Source: Dipteris shenzhenensis
Lineage: Eukaryota; Polypodiophyta; Polypodiopsida; Gleicheniales
Length of the DNA stretch: 64,000 nucleotides
Direction: 5' to 3' (one strand)
Assembly: GCA_047967505.1 (NCBI GenBank)
Contig: CM106540.1
The notes under the pieces are model-generated. The model was not told where the DNA came from. It searched no databases and was given only the letters and a program-made list of their open reading frames with translations. The position numbers and the translations under genes were made by a program. Shown here piece after piece: positions 23,041 to 34,289 of this stretch (position 1 is the first letter of the stretch; the number at the start of each line of letters is the position of its first letter).

Positions 23041-24436
23041 GTAGTAGTTGTTTGCTCTTAGGTGGATACGTAGCCAAGTTTTTATGTGATATATATGGGA
23101 GGAAGCCTCTATACTTCATCACAGGAAGGGAAAATCTCGTACTAATATGATTCTCCAGTCTACTATGAATGAAGGCTACTACAAATACCAGAAACAAGTA
23201 TGGTTCTTCGGTGGAAAATCTCTATGCCAGCAAAGGAGTCTGCCCCTATCTCTCAAAGGTGCCATTCAAGCTAAACCATTATATATAATTGCAACATCCA
23301 TTGCAGAGCAACACACGTAAAGTGTGCCCTGAAGACAAGCTGGGTTTTCCATAGAGCAACGTGCACATAACATAGGACGAACACAAATACTGGCACTCTT
23401 GAAATTATTATATGACATCAGGCCATGGACGTGGAGGCCAAGGTCCTTGAGATTTTGCTCCATAAGCCAGAATGGATTTGTAGTTTTGCAACATTATTTC
23501 TATGTCAAACAGAGTCAAGAACACAGACTAATGGCCAGGCCACATGGGTGGCTTGCACACACAAGAGCCCATACACCGCTCATCCCCTACAAGGATGCGT
23601 CAATTTTACGAGCAAAAACCTATGAGCAGGTTTATTCGAGCGTGTTTTTCAAGAGATTTAAAAAATTGTATTTCTTTAGGAAACATGGTTGTTACACTTT
23701 TATTTTCATTAGAACTAAATCGCTTTATCATAAAAACATACAAAATTGTCACTCATTCAAATTTACATATCATAAAATGTCACCCCCTATTAAGTAAAAG
23801 TTGTAAGAAGGATCATAAGGGAATTTTCATTGAAAAGTCTACTCTACATGTGGGCTTCTTAAATGCATAATTCTAAGTGAAACTAGATTTTTTTCCGATC
23901 TATTTTTGCTATATTTTTACATAGTTGGAAGCCTTTTTTTTCCTTCGCTCGGATGCTCGGAAGATTTCGCTCGAAAAATGCTCATCCCCTACAAGTCCTT
24001 ATGGCTTGCTTACACGGACTAATAGACTTACAATTAGTAGACATGCAAAGTATGGCTCTGAGGTGGATAACAAAGTTTGGCTCTGGCAATGAATGTATCT
24101 ACATATTCGTGAGCGTTTCTGGCTCAGATGTATCTGTGTGCTCAGTCACTTGAAGTAGAAGCACGAAAATCATAGTTGAAAAAGCGTGCCAATGCATGAA
24201 GGCTTATAAAAATGCTCATCTGAGCTCGAAGGTAAGGTCCCTTCATCTCGAAGGTTTCTCTCAAGTGTAGAGCTTCATTCAGCCATGGAGAACAAAGTTC
24301 ATTGTCTACAACGTGCAATGATAAGTAGATTTAGATGCTACTCCTCCCTCTCTTCAGGATCATGTCCTTTTTTTCTCCATGCAGGGAGCTTGGAGATCCA
24401 TTGACTCAAAAGATAAGGGAGGCTATTTGAAGGAAG
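23041..24436. repeat. Repeat Y, copy C, interrupted
   Basis: Matches copies A and B but is split at about 23577 by an insert and by replacement of some 25 bases with other sequence up to about 24035. The copy ends at about 24436 inside a frame that continues as chromovirus gag. Minus-strand peptide LRETFEMKGPYLRA is again open near 24190-24310. Confidence 0.8.
23594..23979. mobile_element. 386-bp insert with imperfect inverted ends
   Basis: A 16-base direct repeat, GCTCATCCCCTACAAG, flanks the block (23578-23593 and 23980-23995). Both ends, read inward, share an ATTTT-CGAGC-AAA pattern followed by GAGCA, a weak terminal inverted repeat. AT-rich with no coding capacity. Could be a MITE, a SINE-like insert, or repair filler. 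The motif also occurs at 53494 and 58042. Confidence 0.5.
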
Positions 24437-25048
24437 GCAAATGCTCAAGGAAGGCATTGCCTGTGGTTGAGTGACCAGTGAGCGGTGGGAGGCTGCCAAT
24501 TGTTCTTTGGCCACTTCTGGAACGAGAAATGTTGACTCTAAGCATTGAGGTTTCGAGGGAGGTGGTCTAGTATTTCTCAAGCGTTGAGGTTCTGAGTCTT
24601 GCCACTTTTGCAAGAATGTATTAATTGCATCTTTATTACGCTCCTTTTCTTCCCCATTAAAAATTGGCAATTTCAAGTCCTTAAGGAAATTAGAGGTTTC
24701 TCTAAGTCGAGAGGTGGACCTCTCAACTTGATTAGGAGGAACCGGCAATTTTTTTGTAATAGATACCGATTGAGAATTGGCTATCTTAGTTATGGCTTCA
24801 GCTAGGGTTTTCAATGTATCACTGATAACTCCTAGCTGTGTTTCTATATTCTGTGTTCGAGTTTCAAGTTTAGTGAATTCTGTATGCGGAATTCCATAAT
24901 CACCATAATCTATGTCCTCCATTTCCACGTTATCCTCTTGAGTTTCAATTTGTACCTCCTCATGTGTTTCATCTCTAGCTATCGCTTTTCCTTTTCTTGC
25001 TCTTTCCTCGGCCTCTCTAACCATATCATCTATTTTTGGAGTTGTCAT
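24437..25048 (-). pseudogene. Chromovirus Gag, N-terminal fragment
   Basis: Starts MTTPKIDDMVREAEERARKG, followed by an acidic stretch, a probable coiled coil (EFTKLETRTQNIETQLGVI) and the conserved entry to the Gag core (FLKDLKLPIFNGEE). The frame runs on to 24338 but from about 24436 it is repeat Y read by accident. It lies in the right order behind a primer site and LTR at 25.9 kb, so this is the 5' part of an element cut off by Y. Confidence 0.8.
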
Positions 25049-25926
25049 TTTTTAAAATAGAAAATGCATAGTTTCTACAAATAATAAATCCAAACGCTTT
25101 ATGTCAAAGAGAAAAATATGATGCCTACTTCCTTGATATTTGTTCAAGGTTTTGGATTTTCCTTTAGAATCAAGTAATCTCGTGCTCTTTTAATTCACGA
25201 TCTCGCTTCCGAATCCCACGCTTTTGCTTCCCTCGATCTCGAACTCTGAAATCCTGCTTTTAGTTTCCTTTCCTTTACATTTCAAACTCCTCGAACCCAT
25301 CTCCAATCTTCTTCTTTGAAAATGGCAAGGTTAGGAAGATTGGGAAGAACAAGGGGGTAAAAAGGGTTTTAAAACCTTAGGAAGAAGAGGGGTAGGAAAG
25401 GTGTTGATGATATGGCTTTTACTAAGGTCTTGTAGACCTTAGATGATGTGGCTTCCCTCTATGTTTTGCAAGTTGACGGGGCGATTTGCATGATGATATT
25501 TTCAAATAGTTGCGCAACGATTTGCAAGCCCTGAGACTTTCTAGGCTACTAGGTTGCGTCGCTACAGTAGAGCTGAAGCTGCCTGACAGTCATAGTCTCG
25601 CACGACTCGCAATAAAATATAATGCCTACATAGCAATCATGACTTCCACATGACAACACTCCCTCTGTGCAAGAAATGATGCAAGCTATTCCAATCTTCC
25701 TTGGCCCTTGAGTCTTGGAGCCTAATATGTGCTTTGCAAAGCATGCGGCCACCTTGAGCATGAAATGTTGCATTAATGCCTTACTACCAGCCGTCTGTGC
25801 TGCCTCGCAGAACTAAGTAGAAGTAAGTAGCTCTCTTGCTAGCTTCCTACCTCGGTGTCATCCACAACTCAAATTAATGCCAGGAACCACAAAATCTCTT
25901 TGCATGTGTGACCCCTTCCCTTATCA
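25049..25926 (-). other. 5' leader of chromovirus
   Basis: Nearly 900 bases between LTR and gag. The part around 25310-25420 matches, in reverse, 59060-59150 beside the plus-strand gag relic. No frame stands out. Confidence 0.55.
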
Positions 25927-25940
25927 TGGCTCTGATAGCA
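25927..25940 (-). promoter_or_regulatory. Primer binding site, Met-tRNA-like
   Basis: Minus-strand TGCTATCAGAGCCA next to the LTR end; one base differs from the usual TGGTATCAGAGCC. Confidence 0.75.
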
Positions 25941-25941
25941 G

Positions 25942-26147
25942 TGTTGCATTTCCTCGAACATAGAGGGCCTTTTCTCTGCTAATCCTCCCAGCCACGAATT
26001 CTGCTCCAGAACTCATCATGAATCGTGAGGTTCTCTCCCAAAAATCTCCTTTTCTTTTAGCGCCCTCTAGAATCCTCCCTCCTAGCCCACTGCATGCCGT
26101 GGACTTCTAGATGCCAAGTGTCCTTCTAGGGGACCTTAGTCTTTACC
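25942..26147 (-). repeat. 5' LTR of chromovirus, truncated
   Basis: Similar to the first 200 bases of 51339-51691. It breaks off after CTTTACC, so U3 and the promoter are missing. Confidence 0.8.
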
Positions 26148-26926
26148 AGACAAGGTGAGTGCATTAATTGCTGTGGAAACTCAAAATTAAATCAATCACA
26201 AATGAGGATAAATTGGGAGTAAACTTGAGTATTTTTATGAGTGACAAAAGTTTTCGAGAATTGTAGAAACAATTGCATAATGACATGAGGGATATGTGGA
26301 ATCAAGTAAAAGACAAGTTGATGGAAACATTAGTTCACCCATTTTTTGATCACTTAAAAATGGAAGAGCCCATCAGAGTCATTATGTTGTAGGAACAGTT
26401 GGAGGCCTTATAGAGGGAGCTGTATGAAGAGAAAAGGACTAAACATGTATCTTTACCACATCTATTTCTAAATTAGGAGAGTCTACATTTACAAAGGAAA
26501 GGCATAGGAATTCTATAGAGCAAGAAGTTACCAGTGCACCACAAACTATTACAAAAAAGGAACTAAAATTTGTTACACAAAAGGAAGCAAACATTGTTAC
26601 TCAAGAGTAGCCAAAAGCTGTTACTCAGGAGGAGCAACAGGATACTGTGTGTGCCTTAGTTTAGGTAGGCCATGAAGTAGCTACTAAACAGGAAGTGGGA
26701 GAAAAAATTTTTGAGGACGTTTATCATAAATTAGAGGTGAAATAATAGGTCACAGATTACGCTACTACTTTGATTGATCCAGTTGAGCAGTCTAGTGTGA
26801 TACAACAACCTCTATTGAATTCAACAACCTTTATAGTGTACAACAACCTTTATTGAGTACAGCAACCTCGATAGTGTGGTACACCCACCTCTACTTTAGT
26901 TGTAGTCAGGAGATGGAACACCTTGG
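26148..26926 (+). other. Decayed region with VTQ-type peptide repeats
   Basis: On the plus strand, between about 26480 and 26760, one frame reads a series of VTQ(K/E)E repeats broken by stops, then GHEVATKQEVGEK. A further Gln-rich stretch follows. The reading is suggestive of a repeat-containing protein or Gag linker but I cannot name it. Confidence 0.3.
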
Positions 26927-27028
26927 TGTTAGGTCAACCATAATCTTGGAGCCATGTGGCGCGATTATGGTGAGGTGAGAAACCAAGAGGGTTTGACACT
27001 ACAATGGTGGATGTAATTAAGTGTGGCT
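26927..27028 (+). repeat. LTR fragment of the chromovirus family, plus orientation
   Basis: TGTTAGGTCAACC... matches the U3 start of the LTR at 51691 read backwards, including CTTGGAGCCATGTGG. Opposite orientation to the LTR at 25942. About 100 bp only. Confidence 0.8.
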
Positions 27029-28540
27029 TAACATTAGAGACGGATGCCAAGAAGACGCATTAGTTTGGAATTTCTCTCCATCAATTGATTCAATTGTTCT
27101 TCCAAGGTCCCCTTCATCTCAGTCAACCACTGCTGCACATTCGATACTATAGTATTTTAGCAGTTTAAGTAAGTCATGTAATATCTATGTCTTCTCACAA
27201 ATCATTACATTTTGATTTTGGAGCTCTACCAAAGCTAATTGGTTTTATTTTACCTTCCTTTGAGGCTATTTACGGCTCTCTTAAGCAACTCTTCCTTCTC
27301 CTACATCAAAGTGGAATTTTCCTATGTAAGTGTTTTGACTTCTATCTATAGTTTGTTCAATTTATTATCATGTCCTTTTTAAATCTCTCATGACCTTCCC
27401 TAAAAGCTTTATGAAACTACCTTTTAGTATCTAATTCTTCTTCCATAAGAATTTGCGCACTTGGGAATTTTCCTTTCTATTGTTGGTGGTAGCTAGACAA
27501 AATATTAAAAGAAGATACCAATTGGGGGATAGCTCTGTCAACTTGCTCCTCTGAAACTTCAACAATTCCGCTTGATGTTGGTGCTACATACTGTTGAGCT
27601 CCCACAGTCATTTATACTTGATGAACACTCTATTTGTCAATTGGAGTCTCTGGTGATGGTATCCTAATGATATCTTTTGGTTACTCTTCTGGTTTTTTTT
27701 ATCTACTACTATATTAACGGTATCCACCATTTTTTTATAGGGGTCTCTTTACCATCTTGTGTCTCCAATCTCTGTTCCTCCTTTGTCAAGGCATGATCTC
27801 CATTGTGTGTAGGTACATTATTCATGTCCAATTACTTTTTGGATACTTCCTCTGGCTTTGATCCTCCTTGTGTAAATTTGAGCTTCATAGATTTTTTTGG
27901 TACTAGGAGTAGGACGATGTGATGATTTCAAAATGTCCTCTACTACTTTCACCATTTATAGGAATCTTCGAAGTCCTAATCTATATAACCAATCTTTTTG
28001 ATCTGGACTCTTCTTCTATGAAATGTACTTTCAATGGACTATCCAGCCCACCTGTTGGTGTAAGAGATTTCTCTGGCCGGGTTACCACATTCACGTATTC
28101 ATAGAGAGCAGCCAACATTTGTCTCAGCTTTGCAACTATGTCACACTTATGTGCTTCTCCTTTCCTAATACATCTGCCATAATCCTTGCATGTATAATTC
28201 CAAACCAATTGTACTGATGCCCATTCTCAACAAATAATATCAAAGAAGAATTCCCTTCAGACATGTAATCATATTTTGTAAGCAACAACACCCATTCTAA
28301 CAACCATAGAAATTACTTTTGCCTCACCGGACTTCTGCAATTCTTAACCATATATTACAACCTAGTTGTTTGTGGCATGCCAATTTCTGCCACCATCCGC
28401 TGCATTAAACGTCTACTTTTGTTGGCGCATTTGTTGCGATTAGTACATCAAGTCATCAAGAGGGATATAAATCCATCTTCACATTTATTGGTGGAATTGT
28501 ATATTGGGTGGGATTTGGATAGGGACCTAGTTCTATTTAG
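27029..28540. other. Unassigned 1.5-kb stretch
   Basis: AT-rich with short frames only. The minus-strand frame 27981-28208 (AHKCDIVAKLRQMLAALYEY) and another around 27480-27600 look mildly protein-like but match nothing I know. No LTR, RT or RNA signal. Confidence 0.3.
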
Positions 28541-28625
28541 CGGGTTCACTTACCCTTTGTATTGTGTGGATCACCTTAGCCTCTTTCTTGATGAGGCTGA
28601 TAGCCAATACGATATGATGTGTTGA
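28541..28625 (+). repeat. LTR segment shared with 43.9-44.0 kb
   Basis: TTGTATTGTGTGGATCACC and the DEADSQYD-coding bases recur in reverse at about 43920-43990. It is the outer part of the LTR whose inner part forms the fold-back arm. Confidence 0.65.
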
Positions 28626-28944
28626 AGGAGGATCTTCTCTTCTCTTAAAGGACCTCCTCCTTAGAGCTATTTAAAAAAAGGGGCGGTACCCGCTCGCGGA
28701 GCTTTACTTGTGTGGTCTTCCACCTTTCTCCTTTCCCATTTCTTCAAAGCTTCATATCCAATTGAGCACTCCCTTGTTTTGTAACGTGGTATCGGAACCT
28801 ATTGGTTCTTCTCCCACTCTCCCTCCCTTTCCTTTCATAGACCTTCCTTTTCTCCCTTCAACTATCAAGCCTCACTCTTGTAGAAGGGTACTGCAAGTCG
28901 ATTTCTTGGCTTCTTATAAGGGTATATTTCTTCAAGAGTACTAT
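28626..28944 (+). repeat. Fold-back left arm: LTR end, primer site and leader
   Basis: Pairs with 29173-29491 at roughly 97% identity. It contains a TATTTAAAA-like box near 28664, an LTR end, a Met-tRNA-like primer site at 28787-28799 (TGGTATCGGAACC) and about 145 bases of leader. Differences between arms are nearly all transitions. Confidence 0.93.
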
Positions 28945-28945
28945 T

Positions 28946-28997
<52 letters not shown>

Positions 28998-29130
28998 TGT
29001 ATGTATATTATATACATACATACATATGTATGTATGTATATATATAATATATATATACACACACACATATATATATATACATACATACATATGTATGTAT
29101 GTATATAATATACATACATACATACATACG

Positions 29131-29172
<42 letters not shown>
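28945..29172. repeat. TATG/CATA and AT microsatellite loop
   Basis: Blocks of TATG and CATA alternate with (AT)n and (CA)n, so the loop is itself partly palindromic. Frames through it are microsatellite artefacts. Confidence 0.95.
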
Positions 29173-29174
<2 letters not shown>

Positions 29175-29491
29175 GTACTCTTGAAGAAATATACCCTTAT
29201 AACAAGCCAAGAAATCGACTTGCAGTACCCTTCTACAAGAGTGAGGCTTGATAGTTGAAGGGAGGAAAGGAAGGTCTACGAAAGGAAAGGGAGGGAAAGT
29301 GGGAGAAGAACCAATAGGTTCTGATACCATGTTACAAAACAAGGGAGTGCTCAATTGGATATGAAGCTTTGAAGAAATGGGAAAGGAGAAAGATGGAAGA
29401 CCACACAAGTAAAGCTCCACGGGCGGGTACCGCCCCTTCTTTTAAATAGCTCTAAGGAGGAGGTCCTTTAAGAGAAGAGAAGATCCTCTGT
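29173..29491 (-). repeat. Fold-back right arm: LTR end, primer site and leader
   Basis: Reverse complement of the left arm. Its primer site at 29317-29329 (TGGTATCAGAACC) directly follows an LTR end in ...TTGTAACA, closer to the consensus than in the left arm, which reads ...GTAACG. Confidence 0.93.
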
Positions 29492-29602
29492 ATGTATGTA
29501 TGTATGTATGTATGTATGTATGTATGTGTATGTATATTTATTTATATTTATATATTTATATTTATATATGTATGTATGTATATATGTATGTATGTATGTA
29601 TA

Positions 29603-29669
<67 letters not shown>

Positions 29670-29680
29670 ATATATATATA
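29491..29680. repeat. TATG and (TG)n microsatellite
   Basis: A TATG array, a TTTATA-rich stretch, a second TATG array, then about 28 TG pairs around 29608-29664 and an AT run. It touches the outer end of the right arm. Confidence 0.95.
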
Positions 29681-30270
29681 ATGGACATGATATTGTATTA
29701 TACTTGACTTGAAGCGATTATGAGGCTCACTATGCTAGCCTTCATCAGATCATTTGTAGTCTAGCCAATTGTGTGGCTCATGTATGCCAACCTTGATTAA
29801 ATCACAAATTATACACTCCATGAACCTGGATGCTTTTAAATTTAAAAAACAATTTTTTAATATCATAATTTCTTTAAAAGTCCTTGAAGAAAGAAAAATT
29901 CAACTTTGCCCTATGCCCTTATGGTATGGTGCCAATTACAACATCTTGAGCAATGTTTCCCATGGCCATGAGGAAGAGAAGAGTCATGTAGGAGGGGATG
30001 AAGTATTAGTAGGTTTGTCTTCCTCCTCTCAATCATCACTGCACATTTGCTATTTCAAATCTATGAGCATCAACCACCAAAATTTTTTTAGGAGCTATAA
30101 ATGTTTCCCAAAACACCATCAAAATCTATAAATGAGCTATAAATGAAACACCCTACCCAAACACAAATCACATATTAATTGCATGGTGGTAGCTCTTGGA
30201 CAACGAAAGAGAGACACACACAAATGAAGATATAGTAGTAATTGAAAATTCGATCCAACTAATCAACTAG
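29681..30270. other. Unassigned stretch
   Basis: Contains a 120-codon plus-strand frame (29769-30131; KVLEERKIQLCPMPLWYG) that I do not recognise. The pair GAGGCTCACTATGC / GTGGCTCATGTATGC near 29722 and 29775 is a short duplication. Confidence 0.3.
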
Positions 30271-30900
30271 ATTTTCACAATAGGGTTATTCTTTATCACC
30301 AACCTTGTTTGTCCTATATGTTGATGAGCTCAAGCCTTCACCATGGCACTAGGTGGAGTTGCCTTATCCCTAGTTGGACCTCTAATCCTGATTCTATTAT
30401 ATGTAGATGATGTGGTCTTACTCTCCTTTGACATCGACAATCTTGAAAGACACCTTGATTAACTTTGCACTTTTTGTGAGACTCATGATTTGAAGTTGAA
30501 CTTGGTTACAACCACAATCATGGTCATCAACACATCTTGGGCATCTACACATTGAGAGTAGTTAAACTTTGGTGGGGAACTAGTTGATATTGTTGCATCT
30601 TATACATACTTTGGAGTCCTGTTTTCAAGCTCAATCCTTCAGATGAGACCATCTATGTAGGCTTAGTTTATCAAAGGGTAGAGTATCAAAATTTTCAATT
30701 CCATTTGGAGGACCCCAAGACTAAGTCTCTCCTTTCTTACTCTTTTGTCTATCCAGTTGGGATGTACGACACACCCTTTTAAGGTTAGATCTATCGAACT
30801 AATCCCATATCAAAAGGCACATGTTCTACTTCTTGCATGGGAAATCCATAACAAGACATTAGTCCCACACTCAACCTCATTAACCAGGGTATGAGACATA
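30271..30900 (+). pseudogene. LINE-type reverse transcriptase fragment
   Basis: With frame changes and stops the plus strand reads SLSPTLFVLYVDEL, then LLYVDDVVLLSFD with the catalytic YVDD at 30400-30411, then ETHDLKLNL and FGGELVD followed by SYTYFGVLF. This order is the palm and thumb of non-LTR RTs. The endonuclease and the start of RT are missing. A dead 5'-truncated-looking copy, but no poly(A) tail is seen. Confidence 0.8.
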
Positions 30901-30949
30901 TTCAAAGATAGTGTGATCTATAGAATGCTTAATATCTTTTTTTTGGAAT

Positions 30950-31990
30950 ACATGAAACTAAATTATTAAAACCTATGTTCTTTTCATAAGTCTAGATGAA
31001 GTAATATGTTTATTTAAAAAAGCAAGGCTGCAAGTACCGTGCAAACTAACGAGAAAACTTAGCTATACTTCTTTTTTGGAACCCTGGACAATAATCTTTC
31101 TTATGATTTACACTCTAGAGGGGTGCTCTAAAGTGGTCATGCATGGTTGCAAAGAAAATTACAAGCCACAGGGTTACATAGGGGAGTATATCTTTGGTAG
31201 GATATATTCATTTTGTGTAAGAGAGTAAAAACTATTTTTCTACAAATTGCAATTTTATACAAAAATCTTTCATACAAAATGTTTTATACATATAAGAAAG
31301 CTTTGAATTTTTTATATCCACATACCAAGGTTATCCCCTTCATAATGTTTGCATCTAATTCAAGTTATTCAAATGTGCCACTCATTTTGATGGGGTGATG
31401 TTGAAGAAAAATTAAAGATTCTTTTGGTAAATTGTTGTAAAAGGATTTTACACATAGTCTACACTTTGAGAAGCTAATTGATTTTCGTGTAGCTTTTATC
31501 ATCTTGTATGGAATTTCTTGGTAATCAATGTCATTTAAAAATATCGATTTACAAAGATTGATTCTAATGTTTGGAAACTAACTCATAGTATAACAAGAGA
31601 AATAATTCATACTATAGAGGATGAATATTACTTTGCTCAATAATACTATAGAGGATGAATATTACTTTGTGCAATAATTAATACTATAGCGAACATAAGT
31701 TGCCAGGTCCCTCTAGCATTACCCATTAAGCAGCTAAACTTTAGATTGAGTGCATTGTTATCTTGGATGGATTCAATAATAATCTATAGGGTGTTAGGAG
31801 ATACTTCAAAGAGTCAAATGAGATTCAATTTTGACTAACGCTGAGGTAAACATTTAGTTTTGGGGACAAAAAATATAATTTTTAAGACCATACGCAATTC
31901 CTTGTCATATGAAATGTTTTATTCAATAAAAAACCATAAAATTTGTTGCGATAAGTATACATGTACTCAAATGTTGATCAACAAATTTCT
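30950..31990. repeat. Repeat T, copy 1
   Basis: Two parts (about 31065-31140 and 31830-31960) match, in reverse orientation, 39425-39490 and 39240-39340. A local tandem of about 40 bases (ACTATAGAGGATGAATATTA) lies at 31608-31690. AT-rich, no coding signal. Confidence 0.55.
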
Positions 31991-32879
31991 TAACCTCCGG
32001 TTAAATGGCAACTCGGGTTGAGTGGGTCGGGACCGTGTAGCCCTTCATATCATTCAACCGATACAAAATGTCTAATACACGTCGGTGAGGAGAGAAAGGT
32101 TCGTGGCCAGAAGAGAAGACTATCTACGAAGAGGTCAAAGAGGTTGGTACGATATGGAAGACCAGGAAGCTACCATGAATTTCAAGCCAGTAAGGGATGA
32201 GAAATGGAATCATGAGGAGGATTCGGAAGGCCAGACGAGCTTGAGGTAGACAGTAAGTTTTTCACATGCAGAGGGAAGTGGTTTCTGAGTACCACACTGG
32301 CACTAGAAGTGCACTAGTTCCATATTTGCACGGCAATTTGAACCCTTCGATAGAGAAGCGACTTCAGGCTCTAACAAGAGGATTCCGAACATTCATCCGT
32401 AAAAAGTCTCCATTTTGGGGAGTCCAACAGGTCTACTATGCAGATTGAGCCATAAGAACCGTTCTCCAAGCCAACAACATAAATCTAGCTAAGAAGTTGG
32501 GTATACTTCAAGTTGGGAGTGACAAAGGAGGTCTACGCCTGTGTCAAAAGTAGAAGAGTAAGAGACTAAACACAATCACAGTCAAGCCTCTAACCAAGAA
32601 TAAAGGCACAGTCAAAAAAGGAGGAGTTCACAACATAAGTTGCCATCGAGACAGAGCACACGCAATCCTGCTCCACCATCCCGAAATCGGACATGGAGTC
32701 TTGTGTAAGTACTGGGGCATGGCCATACACGTCATCAACGACCAGCACTACCAAAGATTCTAGTAGCTAGAAGATGAGAGTCAAAGCCACCACTTGTCGA
32801 GGGACATCGCCATGAGCATGTCCACACAGAGGAATGCCACCATAGGGATAATGGCAATGTCGATGAGGTCCACAGAAAG
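31991..32879 (+). other. Probable 5' part of a decayed gypsy element
   Basis: No clear domain. Its position upstream of a plus-strand Gag core and its short Arg/Lys-rich frames (32018-32200) suit a leader and Gag N-terminus. Confidence 0.35.
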
Positions 32880-33700
32880 AAACCGAGTTAGCTACTGTTA
32901 AAGTAAAGCCAACCTTCCCGATTAAGATCAAGTTCTACAATTTGAAGGGGTCTAATGATGATTATCCCTAGAGTCACTTGTAAAGTTTCCTGCGAGTTTC
33001 CCACATCGATGGTGTTGTGACAAAAGAAAAGTATATGAACTATTTCCTGTGTACACTCACCAAGACAGTGCAACGTTGGTTTAATTAATTTCCAATTGGT
33101 TGCTTCAAGGATTGACACCAAATGTCCGAGGCTTTTCTCAAAAGGTTCAAACAAGAAATTAATGAAGAAATGCATGCACAAAGCTTAGTGACTTAAAGCA
33201 GAAGGAATACAAGTCTATACAAGACTTTGTGCTCAGAAGGCGAGCTTTGATTAATCAGCTTCGCACACCTCCAGACGAAAAGTCATTGCAAGCATGGTTA
33301 ATCACGGGTTGTACTTGGAACCATAGATCTCTAGAAATAGTAAATCCAACAAAGACATATAAGGAACTACCGAATTGAGTTGTTGCATTAGAGACAGTGC
33401 TCCCACCAAGAAGAAGACCAAGAAGAAATCTGAGGTGAGTGAGGATGAGGGCACTTTGATCAAGCCCAACAAACTCAAGTTGACACCGACAGAGCTGACA
33501 GAGATGGGCTTTATAGAAAAGCCGAATTAGTAAGAGAAATGGTGCAACAAATGTTCCAAGAAGGGACATACAAAGGATGATTATAGAACCAAATATTGTG
33601 GGACTCGATCCAAATATGGGCATGACAAGTCCAATTGTAGGTATGCCAAGAAGAAGCCACTCGAGGTTCACTAGGTTGAACCTAATTCAAAGACCAAGGA
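32880..33700 (+). pseudogene. gypsy Gag core and zinc knuckles
   Basis: The plus strand reads, with stops, YMNYFLCTLTKTVQRWFN, FKDWHQMSEAFLKRFKQE-like, then EYKSIQDFVLRRRALINQL, the helices of Retrotrans_gag. At about 33535-33660 follow two CCHC-like knuckles: CNKCSKKGHTKDDY (last Cys replaced) and CGTRSKYGHDKSNC (second Cys replaced). Non-functional. Confidence 0.75.
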
Positions 33701-34289
33701 GGCGTGACTGCCCAAGCCCGAGCAAGGTAAAGGCAAGGGTAGAATGGTAAGGACAAAATCAAGGCCCTTCACAAATCTAATGTTATTTCTGTAATGGTAA
33801 TCATACAAAGTGCCCACTTTGGCAAGAACACTTGAAGCTACTTCAAAGCAATATGGAAAGATGAGAAGTGGACCCTAGTTAGGTCATACTGGCACAAATT
33901 CCAAGTTTGGTGGATGCCAATGTATTGACTCCGTCACATCAACCAATTACCCAAGAGAATAGTACATCATCTGATACATGCAACTTAAAATGAAAAGCAT
34001 AGAAGCATATTGCCTCACAATTAACTCGGTAATTGAAAGGTAAAGCGCCAACTGTGGATCTACGTCTTGATTCAAGTAAGGAGGCACCATCAAATCATTG
34101 GGCTGAGGCTATAAGTAAGTCCCTAGATAGAACCGAGTTCTAAAGGAGACCCGATTCCAGAAATCTTCTAGTAAAAAATGCACTATATTGCAGAGAACTT
34201 TTGCAACAACTCCAGAATAATGAACACCCTATGAAAGAGGTAGAATCATTGGTTACTATTCCAGTTATTGATACCCTAATGTGGATGAA
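33701..34289 (+). other. Linker between Gag and protease, decayed
   Basis: Lys-rich near the start, then no recognisable domain. Position suggests the Gag-protease linker of the same element. Confidence 0.35.

Noticed and set aside
23594-23979. Mutator-type MITE
   Set aside because: Inverted ends are short and imperfect and the flanking duplication is 16 rather than about 9 bases; kept only as an unclassified insert.
28708-29420. Two long overlapping frames on opposite strands, rich in Tyr, Ile, Cys, Met and Val
   Set aside because: They run through the inverted repeat and the TATG/AT microsatellite; repeats of four and two bases create open frames on both strands.
29492-29712. Three parallel frames of YVCM and CVCV repeats
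   Set aside because: Translation of TATG and TG microsatellites in all frames.
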